Assembly: GCA_026724425.1 (NCBI GenBank)
Contig: JAIUCV010000002.1
Location: 7,011,001-7,075,000, forward strand
Direction of reading: 5' to 3'
Source of the DNA: Erythrophleum ivorense
Taxonomy: Eukaryota > Streptophyta > Magnoliopsida > Fabales > Fabaceae
DNA: 64,000 nucleotides
This document shows, piece by piece, positions 10,252 to 21,083 of the stretch. The first letter of the stretch is position 1, and every line of letters starts with the position of its first letter. A model generated the notes under the pieces. It searched no databases and was not told the origin of the DNA. It worked only from the letters and a program-made list of their open reading frames with translations. The translations under genes and the position numbers were made by a program.

Positions 10252-12848
10252 TTAAAGAGGGCCCACAAAATCGCCATTTGTTTCTATATCTTCAAGATCT
10301 GCATCAGCATCCAAGTCATCAAGGTCCATGCTGCTGCCCCCAGCAAGAAGGCTACCGACCATGGAGACGTTGGGAGGTTTTCTTGCCTCTTGTATTATGG
10401 ACAGCACTTCCTCCACACTCTGTGATGGATTATTTACATCATTGCTTTGCCAGCTCCCTCCTTCCATCAGTTCAATGGGCAAGTTCCTCAAAAACCATGG
10501 GTGGCTTTTAATCTCTATTATACTTATTCTCTAAAAAAAATGCCAGAAATGACTCAATGCTCAAGCTAGCCATGTATATTACAATGCAAGACTTTTAAGC
10601 AATAGGATGCCCAAAATAAAGGCGGGGTGCGGGACATTGTATTGGGACATAAACCCACACTCTGTGAGACAAATTCTTGGATCCAACAGAGCGTAACCAG
10701 CGCTTGAACATGCATTCATGTCTAGAAAATATAACATGATGAGCAGTGATATGTAAGTAGCGTGCTCCAAATACCTTTTCAGGATTGGCCACAAATATCC
10801 GTGATAGAAGATGTTTACATTCCGTGGAAACTCTTACATAATCTGGGATTGAGTACTGAACACTAAGTATCCTCTGTAATAAGCGACAAGATGCATAACT
10901 AAATCACCATTATACAGAAAGTATAACCAAACATAAACTTAGTCTCATTTCTATGTAGATGGGATTTATGAAAGGGTTTATGAAGTTTGTAAGTATCACT
11001 CACCCCGATGGTGTTTCTGAAGTTTCTTGGATCCTCTGGGTCTTCAAAGGGATAAGCCCCAACTAACATCACATATAAGGTGACTCCACAAGACCAAACA
11101 TCTGCTATCTGCAGTTGTGAACGATTACATATAGTCAGCTAAGAAAGAAAGAACAGGACAAAGCTAGAAGGATCGCCCTAATTATTCAAATTTCAATAGA
11201 AATAGGAAGAGGCGGCCAAGATCAAGGATAAGCAATAAGGAAGAAAAGGACTTCACCTTTCCATCATATTCTTTCTTTGATAGGACCTCAGGTGCAATGT
11301 AGGCCGGAGTTCCTACGGCAGACTTAGGTTGTGAATGCAATACAGATGACTAAAAGACAAGGCAAAAACACATCAACATATCATTTGATGAAGGTGGCAA
11401 CATCTAAAGTTGGTAATTGTTCCTCATATTGCTACCTTTGAGTACCCAAAGTCACAAATTTTGACACGTGGTGCAGTGCTGCCATCTAAGAGTGTATTTT
11501 CAAGCTTAAGGTCTCTGTGACAGATTTGCTGCAGCAGTAAACATTCCTTTAACTAAAAATATTTATGCGTTGAAAACCTACATGATTCATTATAAAGGAA
11601 TGCTTTAGTTCTTACCATTGAATGACAGTAACTGACTCCTGATATCAATTGCTGAAAGAAAAATCTTGCCTGATGCAAAGAAACAAGTCCAACACAAGTG
11701 TTAAAGCTTTAATATTTGTCAATGTATATATAAGCTTAACAGAAACGATTAAGCGAAGATTTAGTTTTGCTCAACTACCTTGAAAATGGACACCTTTCTA
11801 ACAAGATAAAATCTAAATATCTATATGATCTCACAATGTCCCACATAAAGTTATCAAATGATATCTTGCCTTTTCACACTACCTCATCCTCAATAAATCT
11901 ACCAGCACTGCATATCCTCTCAAAGAGTTCTCCTCCGGCTGCATACTCCATCACTATTGCAAGATGAGTTGGTGTTAGCAGGACCTGCAAGAAGAGTAAT
12001 CAAAGCTCACATGAAAGATCATTTTGTTTTGAAACAGTGAGTAAAATATTCAGGAGGCATGTTTGTTTCGCTACAAAAAATCCTACATGATTCCAGATGA
12101 AATTTTGTATGAAGGGAAGAACTTAACATTCAACCACTGACCACAAAAACAGAAGAAAGGGGAAAAGAGAATTTTAAACATGTTACTTTCATAAGATCAA
12201 AATCCAAGATTCTAATGACAATCGGACCTGCTTTCTATCTAATAAATTAAAATCTGAACCAACTTTACTAATTGTTGAATAATTAAATAGGGAACTAAAT
12301 AGGAAAGTAGCTAATGCATCTCATGCTCATATAGTGCACCATAAAGAGTTCTGCTCAAGAAAAATTGGTATTGAATATTTCAATTGATAGAGATAGGCAA
12401 TGAACTACAACTAAAAAGGGTTAGGATAAGCAAACATCTCCAATTACAGTGTAAAGCGGGGCATTTCTTCCTCAATACGACTCTAAGTTTGCTAACCTCT
12501 TTGAATCTAACAATATTGGGATGCTTCAATGATCTATGGTTCATGATTTCTCTTTGCACATGCTCGTCAATCTGCATCACCAAAAATGGCATATCTCCAC
12601 AGTTAACCAGATATCAAAATCATAAAGCAAGAGAAATAGCAGCCGAGATGAAGATTGAAAAATCATCGGAAATGAAAATTTTAAATTGAAATTGAAAGGG
12701 TAAAGAAGAAGAAGAAGAAGAAGCAAACCTTGTGGCCTCTCTCAATAAACTTGACAGCATAGTACTCTTTAGTCCCCTTATCCCTAACCAACTTAGCTAC
12801 AGCGAAATTCCCAAACCCAATATCTTTGACAATCTCGTAACGCTCCAT
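10252..12848 (-). CDS. SnRK2.8: SnRK2 protein kinase, SnRK2.8-like
   Basis: A plant-specific Ser/Thr kinase of the osmotic-stress SnRK2 family, expected in cytosol and nucleus. Nine coding exons, all in phase 0: 12729-12848, 12497-12571, 11883-11984, 11616-11669, 11436-11528, 11257-11349, 11004-11108, 10775-10873 and 10252-10530, giving 339 aa, the normal family size. The start is MERYEIVKDIG, the conserved SnRK2 N-terminus. Seen: ATP lysine in YYAVKFIERG (K33), HRDLKLEN (catalytic D123), DFGYSK (D143), activation loop ending VGTPAYIAPE, then the SnRK2 box (QSVEEVLSIIQEARKP) and an acidic tail SMDLDDLDADADLEDIETNGDFVGPL. The tail resembles SnRK2.8 and lacks the longer ABA box of SnRK2.2/2.3/2.6, so strong ABA activation is unlikely by inference. 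Odd points: the glycine loop reads GFGNFA (third Gly is Ala), and the activation loop has KSAVGT where KSTVGT is usual. Intron 1 carries a GAA microsatellite close to the donor site. Confidence 0.95.
12703..12724. repeat. GAA microsatellite in SnRK2 intron 1
   Basis: A run of AAG/GAA triplets lies within 10 bases of the exon 1 donor (it reads TTC repeats on the gene strand). Length variation here could affect splicing, which is inference only. Confidence 0.7.
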
Positions 12849-13113
12849 GTATCGCCTGAATCGCAAGCCAGCACAATCTTCCTTCGATCACTCCAATTCT
12901 GAGGACTGTCCTGATCAAAAAACAACAGGATTCCTTTTCCAATTTCGAGAGTAAAGAGCAGAGGCAAGTAATGAGACAAAGGATTAGGTGTCGGGTTTTG
13001 GCATGTCCGCAAAGTCTTTTAACTTCACAAAGACGGAAGCCACTGTTTGACTGCAGCGAAATGCTCCTGATAGAGAGAGTCTAATTCTTTGCCAATACAC
13101 CAAAATTATTTTG

Positions 13114-13121
13114 ACACGTGT
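13114..13121. promoter_or_regulatory. Palindromic G-box/ABRE-type site upstream of SnRK2
   Basis: ACACGTGT lies about 270 bases upstream of the SnRK2 start codon. The CACGTG core is the bZIP/bHLH G-box and overlaps the ABRE core ACGT. Function is inferred from position only. Confidence 0.35.
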
Positions 13122-13219
13122 TAAATACGCTTGTCGGAGGAGGGACAAGGGGGGATAACCCAGAACGTACGCCGCGGGAGATGGAAAGAAAAATGTTCCT
13201 TGGATACCACTCATTACAT

Positions 13220-14351
13220 TATTATTATTATTATTTTTTGGTGTGAAATAATTTATTCCATCAACTTATTTAAAAAATAAGATAAATATTTCAATCATTC
13301 TATCCCATTCAAATTAGTTACACTAATCACTTTTTTAAAATTAATTACTAAGACCTACAAATGATGGCCACAAGATTACCCGTAGAGGTAATATTATACA
13401 AAAATCATATCTTATCCCTCTGTTGATAAGATTCTCCGAACTCGCAATATTTTAAGTTTCGCTAAACTCCAAAACTTGAATCAAGTTGGGTAAAAAAAAA
13501 AATTGATGAAATATAAATTGAAATTTAGGCCATGTTTGATATGCGAAGCGGAGAAGTAAAAAAACAAAAAAAAATTATTTTATTTTTTAATTATTTTTTA
13601 ATATTATTTTATTAATTATTATTTAATTATTAAAAATAAAAATATTATAATAATTTTTTATCTACAATTTTTTTTTTATATCTAACTTTTTTGTGTGTCC
13701 TCGTTAGATTGAGTTGCTGTAAAATTTAAGAAATAATTAAAGAAGACCTCTTTCCTTTGATCGAATAGACATGTATACAGAAATAATCTATCAATCACTT
13801 TGATAAAACTAGTCACGAAGGATTTAAGCATACAAGATTCTCAAATAAAGCTCTAGTTGGATGGTGAACTCGTCGTACGACAGAATTTTTCTTTTTCCAC
13901 ACAAAAAATAAATGATTAATCGTGATTTAAAAAATAAAGGAAAAAAGTTGGGACCCGCCGGCAGTATGAAGAATTACTTAAAGATCAAATATCATAGTGC
14001 ATTGGAAATGCCATTATATATACTTTAAAACCACGGAGTACAAGAATTCCTGAGGCTGCAGACATTCGAATACTCTTTACTGTTGTATGTGCGGGCCCCT
14101 TGATTAAGGTACAAAGCTAGCTAAGTATGCAAACGACGGCAAAACATTCACTAGTTTTCGAGGGGAACCTTTTGGCCGGAGCTATATTCAGTTTTCTCTA
14201 TTAATGGGGCAGATCCATTTTTTCATCACCACAGAAACGCATAGACAAACACTAATGACTAACCCATCTGGTGTTGTCCTTCTGCACTTGGGAGACACAC
14301 TTCTATACATAAGATAAATGTAAGACCAGACCAGACCAAACCACCCACAAT
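13220..14351. other. Intergenic region between SnRK2 and the PCO-like gene
   Basis: No gene is supported. At about 13530-13715 lies an AT-rich block opening GGCCATGTTTGATATGCG, similar in style to the other GTTTGG-type AT-rich inserts in this window. Confidence 0.4.
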
Positions 14352-15963
14352 TCAAACGTAATTTCTGAAACCCCATTGGCAAATATCGCATTCGGTTACA
14401 ATGGGAGGTCCAAGATATGGCGCTCCTTTCACAATTAGGTCATCTGGCAGTGGTTTTTCCTCAAGCCACGCATAACCTGTGTTTGTATATATAGCACACA
14501 AGATTCAATCACAGAACTTGATTGGATTTAAGAACAGAAATTAATGAATAAGAATAGAAACATTGAAAATAAAGTACCAGGGAGGGAAGGGATGGGGAAG
14601 TCTGAGAAGTAAGTGGAAGGCCTTCCAAAGTCTTCAGAGTATGGGGGAGACAGCACGTCTAGGATAGCACATGGCGTCAACGCAGTGAAAGAATAAATGT
14701 TGCCACCGCTTCTTGGAAATAGTATGGATGGCTCCTGTGGTGCTTTCATTGTTCCATCTATTACCCTGCTCGCCAATCCCACTGCACCCACAAGTCCACA
14801 ACAATTTTCACAAACTCTATTCGTCAATCACTCCAAGGCTTTCAATTACCATATACAAACGCTTTCAAGAACCAAACAAATTTACCCCAAAATTATCTCG
14901 TCCCGAGGTTATATTTAATTGGAGAAACCAAAGTACAGTGACATATTCATATATATGCAAGTCTTCATTCTTTTAGACTTTATAAACGATATGTTGGTAT
15001 CACACAGGAGAGCCCAGGAAGGCTATCATTCTTGTTTGTCTTCAAATTATATTATTTTAGCCTTCGAGCTCTATCCAAATCCTCCTTCATTAACACAACT
15101 TGGCCAGAGTTTTTTTTTTTTTGGGTAGAATTAGAAACAAAAATCTAGTGCCTATGTGAAAACAAATATCTGTATTTTCAGCGGGCGGCCTTGACATCTC
15201 AATTTATAAGCTATGTTTTGATTAATTGATTATTTTACTTATTTGACAACATAACAACCGCCCAAGGGACAGAGGGCTGCATAAGTTTGATAGATGAGAA
15301 GAAATGAAAAGTTTGTGTTAGTAGAGGACCAGGCCAGTAGGGACGGAGAGAATTCAGAGTAAAACATTACTGATATGAAAATTGAACTGACCTGTTTGCC
15401 AGCCACTAGCATCTAATTTGATCCAGTCATAAGCTTTGACGTGGACAGAACCATAAAGGAGTTTGCTTAACACTGTCATTCCCGGGTGATCATGAAGTGG
15501 AAATACCTTTCCTTCTGGAAGACAGAACACGCCAATCTGCACGTTCATCAAACTCATTAGATCGCTACTTCTCATTAACTATCATTCATACATATATACT
15601 GTAAGTTCTACTCACAGAGAAATGGTCACATTCATAGATGTGAACGTATGTTATTTCAGAGAAAGCTTGCCCACAAAGCAATCCCCTGCTGTCACCAAAC
15701 TTTGGGCTTGAGATCGGAGAATCACACAACCCAAACTCATCGATTCCAACATCAATAGCTTCAATTCTGTCTACAAATTGAAATTCATTCATCTCAAATC
15801 CTCTATATATGAACACAGAAAACAAAAGCACTTAAATCGGAAAAGCTAACAACCCACCAAGGAGATTTTTCAGATACTGGATTTGCTGAAAAGTTGTAAG
15901 CCCCTCCTGAGAAAATATAGCACTGCAAGCGTCACAAAGCACTTGAACTTTGCTCCTATCCAT
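14352..15963 (-). CDS. PCO: Plant cysteine oxidase (PCO)-like, altered iron site
   Basis: Related to PCO/ADO thiol dioxygenases, which oxidise the N-terminal cysteine of proteins such as ERF-VII factors using O2 and mark them for the N-degron pathway. Exons 15858-15963, 15616-15770, 15392-15536, 14578-14781 and 14352-14476 join in frame to 244 aa, a normal PCO length. Seen: N-terminal LCDACSAIFSQEG; IYECDHFSIGVFCLPEG; the metal motif PLHDHPGMTVLSKLLYGSVHVKAYDW (H102, H104); SGGNIYSFTAL; CAILDVLSPPYS; C-terminal GYAWLEEKPLPDDL. In characterised PCOs the third iron ligand is the His of GGN(I/M)H (His164 in Arabidopsis PCO4). Here the codon is TAT, Tyr165. The Cys of the usual RHCTY is also absent (GRPSTY). 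Frame, splice sites and flanks are intact, so it is not an obvious pseudogene. It may be a pseudo-enzyme or have changed chemistry. Orthology to a particular Arabidopsis PCO is uncertain. Confidence 0.9.
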
Positions 15964-18290
15964 TGTCCGTGTATAGTTTAGCAATTAGCAGCGTGGCCGA
16001 AAGTTAAACGCCTCAGAGCCATGACTAGTGACTTTAAATGGAAGGACCGTGGATAACGGAAAACGAGGAACTGTGAGCAAAAGGAATATATGAACCAAAC
16101 CTGGGGCCTCATCTGACTATTATTATATTACAGTGGGCTTCTCTAATTGATTTTTACTATTGTAGTATGCATAAGCCGGGGGCTAGGGCCTGAAACAGTC
16201 AAATCTTATACAATTTATGCCCTTTGTTTATATATAAAAATGGGCTGGGACTCGGGCCGTGGAGTGGAGACTACACAATAGATATTATTACATCGGAATC
16301 GTGGGGTCCACGACCGCTTACATTAAATCGTGTTACATTAAAATAAACTAATAATAACTAACAAATGCCTATTTGTGGCATGGGACCAGATTTATTTGGT
16401 ACAAACTGCGAAGCATTAAGATACTAATAAGCTCCAAAACAGGCACACGTGGAAGTTAATATTCTGTGTCAATGACTGTATCAGGACAATTATCTTACTG
16501 CAATTAATAGATTTAGAATGCTGGGGGCACGCAAGATACTCCATCCCCTGGTTCCAACGACAGCATGTGATCTGAATTTATGACTTCCTGTTAGGTTATT
16601 GCAACTCTAAAAAATAACGCAATTAATATTTGTCAAATCAATTATCTATATTCCATGATGCTCTAACTATGATTTTTGGTATGAGGTTTTGTTGCGTCCT
16701 TAGCATTTCTCTAATCATATACTATATTTTAATTTTCCTTTTCAATCCAGTAGGACACCTGAGAAAAAACAATATTATTCCAAAGCGATATAAAAGTTGA
16801 CCACCAATATTACTGTAGGTTCGCCTTTATCTAAAACCATCACAACTACCATCGCTCGGTTGGAAAACTTTGGGAACACAGGAAAGGCCCATGTATGATG
16901 ATCATGACTCACGGAAAATTTGTCTAAGTTGACTCAGTAATATACTGTGTTAAAAAGTACAGGTGGATTGAACAGCTTCGAATCCTTAGATGTATATAAT
17001 ATTTTAAAAAAAAATGTGATCATAGAAGGAATAAAAATAATTTCCATGATAGAAATCATTTTTATATCTACATTTAAAAAACATTAAAAAATAATGAGAT
17101 ACTACTAAATAATAATTATAAAAATATAATAAATATTTTATAAAAATATATAAAAATAAAGGATTTCCAAACAGCCCTTATTTTATTTCTTAATTCTTAA
17201 TTGTACTCTTATTGTACTCAACCCATAATGTGAGATAATTTCCTTCACTCCTAAGAGCTAATTTGGAATTGGATGGTTGTAAAAGTAGAGAAAACAAGGT
17301 TAATCCTCTAGCGCTATCATCTATCCTTTAAAAATGAGGAAGAAATAGGAGTAAACATTAGGAAGGAAGATTTTTTTTAATGTCATTTTTTGTTTGCATC
17401 ATTTATTTATGCCTGACCTCAATGATGCATCGTAAAAGAGGTTAATACTACTAATTTCTCCACTGGCTAGCTATACATGCAACATTGGAGAGGCACACAT
17501 GCAAGCACACAGCAAATGGCATCTGAAAACCACTGAATTATTGGAAGAGGGACATACAGGTTAGCTCTTGCACGACCCAGTCCATTAAAGCACGCACAAA
17601 TCTCCCTCAAGAAACCTCTAATTAATGGGATCTCCTCAATGATTTATAAAGCGTGTGGATTAGAGTCCCTGCCTCCCTGCTCCACTGCTTGGCTTCATAT
17701 TATAACATAATATATTAATGAAATCAAGGTCACTTTGTAAGGACTGGACGTCCATGAGAATATATATACATATAAGAAGTTTAACTTCTTCCTTACTCAG
17801 AGTTTGAATATTCAAGCTACCACATAACACTTCTTTTCTTCCTTTTTGCAGTTTTTTAATCTCCCATATATACCCTCTTGTATTTACTTTAAGCTAGGTT
17901 TTTACGTCATTTATCACTCAAACTTTTGCAGCACACATCCTTTCAATCAGAGAAAATAGCATAAGCATACCAGAGGCTCTGTATCTCCATTTTTGTTCAC
18001 TGTACGTTACTTCCTTCTAGTTCTTCGTTGCTGTGTGAGTCACTCCTTGCTGCCATGTCTCTTTTAGTTGCTCCATTTCAGCCGCATTAAATCATGTAAG
18101 CTCATTTCTCAGACCTGCTGCGTGATACTTCCTCATTTGAGTTCTGTTTTGATACTTTTCCCCTTTCTCTAGTTTCGGCGCTACTGTGTGTCTTCTTTTC
18201 CCTGTAAGAAGTGTGTTGGAGGAAGTGTGGTGCTGGTCAAGAAAAATTTCATGTAAGATTATGATTCCTAGATAGAGCAATCATGGTTTA
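15964..18290. other. Intergenic region upstream of the PCO-like gene
   Basis: No coding gene is recognised. An ACACGTGG site sits at 16445-16452, roughly 480 bases upstream of the PCO-like start. An AT-rich block at about 17000-17175 ends near TTCCAAACAGCCC and resembles other AT-rich inserts. From about 17760 to 18290 the DNA is less AT-rich and looks like unique sequence, but I cannot assign a product. Confidence 0.4.
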
Positions 18291-21083
18291 TGTGACAACC
18301 CTACCTTCTAATCACTGTAATTATGGTTAAATATACTATTAATAATTAATTATCAAGGTTTGAGTGGTTACAATCTATCACATTGTGAAAATATGGGAAA
18401 AATTTAAACCTTGATGTTAGGGTCATCACCATACCACCACACAAATCAAAATTTGCATAAAAGAAATCCTACTACCATAAAGGGTTTATGATACAATCAT
18501 TCATCAGTTTCGATACCCAATAACCTTCCACAAGTATCCCTATATTGTCTCTTTATTTCACATCACGGCGAGTTGGACCTTCGCCGCGACCAACCTATGT
18601 GGAGTCGTGGCGGAAATGCCTCCTGGAACTACTGCTCAACTTTCAGGATTCTCGCCTCGGCGCAATATATTCGCGCCGTGGCGAGTTTTGCTTCTGTCCA
18701 ACCATTATTTTATTTTCTCAACTCGCGTCGCAGTAGGACATACTGAGCCATGACGAGTTTTGGTTCTGTTACCCTCCTGGGCGATTTTTTTCGCTCTGCG
18801 GCGCAGCGAGATTTATCAGGCCGCGGCGCGCCTCACCACTGTCACTCCCTGAGCCAATTTTCTCCCATTGCGCCGCAGCGGGATTGGTCATGCTGCGGCG
18901 TGTTTCGGTTTTGTCTCTCATTTGGCCGCGATGAAGCTTTCTTAGCCGCGGCGGGACTCCCTCTTGTGACTACATTACCCAAATTTCGTCTCCTACACTC
19001 CAAATCTCATCTTAGAGACACTCTAGATCCACTTTCCCTTATTTTATGTGATCCTAATGGTGTTTACCTACCCTATTTACCCATCAATCTATCCACTACC
19101 ATTGCAAAACTTAATTACTCCTTCCTACTTACCCAACTAGCTCATATTAGCAAATTCATGAATATATGACAGCAAGAACATACACATTAGCAGCAATTAC
19201 ATCTCATACAATTTTCATAGTGATTTCCATTCAACAATAGCTTACCTCCAATGCACCATATGACTACAATTCCCATATAGTAATCTATATCACAATTTCA
19301 GCAAAACTACATATATTTAATGTTATAAGTTCATACATTGATATTCACTATAATGAGACTTGAATCTTTAACGGTTACATTTCATTCAAACAAAATATAA
19401 ACGCCTACACTTAGCAACATGACTACATGATGATGCTATGTAAACTAATAACAAAATTGCATCTCCCCTATTCTACTCAGACCAAGTGTAGCTCTCCACA
19501 CCCGGCCTCAGCTCATGGATGTTCATCCACTTGTTTACCCTTATCCTTACTCGAAGAACTTTCACCTGAAATATTAATCCCATAAAATGGGGTGAGATAT
19601 AAATCTCAGTAACCAAGAAAATTCCATCATATATCCAGTTTAATTAGCATATAAGCATGAAACAAAATCAACATCAGAATCATATCCATTATATCAGCAA
19701 ATGAAATAATTAGGCTATCATGATTACTATCTCATACTAACAATCATATTATCACATGTTAAAGGCCATTAACACCGGGAGAGGCCTGTCCACGGCACCC
19801 ACTCCCTATTGAGCACAACCGGGGCTCAATGCATCTGGGTTTGATCATAACTCGATGCTCGATCGAAGCACATGCACGGGTGGCAGTCGCACCACAGCTC
19901 CACTATGGACTCACAAGGTCCAATCACTATTCAACAGATGGCCCATCAATTCATTCAACATTTCAAATCATTTATATACAGCAACATATGAAATTAAATC
20001 AAATATATACATGGAATTGATATAACCCGGTTACCTCACTTGTAGACACTTGCAACAGTCACCAATGGTGCAGAAGTCCTCCTATAACCATAGCATCATA
20101 GAATTACTATTCTAATTCATCATTAACAATTACAATCAGTACCCAAAGAATTTAAGATGCTAATGACTACCTAAGGATCACTTACTCAGCCACTTTAAGT
20201 CCCAAATTCGGATTAAATTGTCCTCCACCAGAAAACTCAATATTCCACCCAAAATCCTAAGCAATTTCGTACATAATTAATACCCATTTTATAAATTAGC
20301 TATGGGGGTCTCAAATTAACAAATGAAGCATCAAAATGGAAGGTTTAAACTCACCCAAGGTCAGTCCTAACCTCAATCTACGAATTTCACCAAGAAAATC
20401 TCCAAATTCCCACATTTCAGATTTTGGGTAGAGTGAAAATGCTCCAAATGAAAAACTAATCAGACCAAATTAAAGAGGAAGATGAGGGGATTAAGTTGTA
20501 TAACTATTACCTTAGCTGAATCTTGCTCTAAATATGAGAAAATGCCAAATCTTTGCCTCAAACCCTAGCTTCCTTCTCAACCTCTGAATTTTGCTTCTTG
20601 AGTTTTATGTTTCAGCAAGTGGGAGGAAGGGGCTGATGCATTAGGGTTTTAGGTGGGTTTAAGTTGGGTCAAAGATGGGTCATGGGTTGCTCCAAGGTCC
20701 AACTTCATTTGGGCTGCAGATTTTAGCTTATTGGGCCAGTTTTAAAGTGTTGGGCTGTAGAATTTGTTGGGCCAGTTCTTGTCCATTGGGTTGCTGAAGT
20801 TTAATTAAGTTTGGGCCAAGTTTGAGAAGCTCAAGAATGTGGGTCTGCACAAAGGTTATTGGGCCACATAGAGTAGTCTATACAAGGTGGATTTTTGACC
20901 TCCATCACACTAAATTGGGTTGGGTCTGCACCTAACCAATTGGGCTTCCATTAGCCTTTTCTCATGATCCACTAATTTAAGCCTAGATAGAATTTTTATC
21001 CCAATTAAATCTTAAACCTATATTAATTACACTTAATTAATCTAATCTATGATTAATACCTTAATTAATTATGGGGTGTTATA
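18291..21083 (-). mobile_element. Solo LTR (family shared with 28482-31294), minus orientation
   Basis: This is the reverse-complement homologue of the LTR at 28482-31294 along essentially its whole length. It starts TGTGACAACCCTA and ends AATTATGGGGTGTTATA, where the other copy has TGTAACACCCCATAATT, so its 5' terminal TG has mutated to TA. Shared landmarks include a CpG-rich palindrome array (18560-18950), the region around 19790-19830 with ACACCGGGAGAG, and the TTGGGCC-rich part near 20700-20950. Flanking pentamers GTTTA and TGTTA are not identical, which fits an older insertion. No gag, pol or second LTR adjoins it. Open frames inside, including 139 codons at 18750-19169, are not conserved in the other copy and are not called as genes. 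Confidence 0.85.
18560..18950. repeat. CpG-rich palindrome array inside the minus-oriented solo LTR
   Basis: About a dozen variants of an 8-12 base GC core (GCCGCGGCG, GCCGTGGCGAG, TGCGGCGCAGCG, GCGCCGCAGCG and similar) occur every 20-40 bases, in otherwise AT-rich surroundings. The same array, in opposite orientation, lies at 30600-30975. Confidence 0.75.

Noticed and set aside
18750..19169. 139-codon open frame rich in Arg, Cys and Ser
   Set aside because: It lies inside a solo LTR, is driven by the GC palindrome array, and is not preserved in the other LTR copy.
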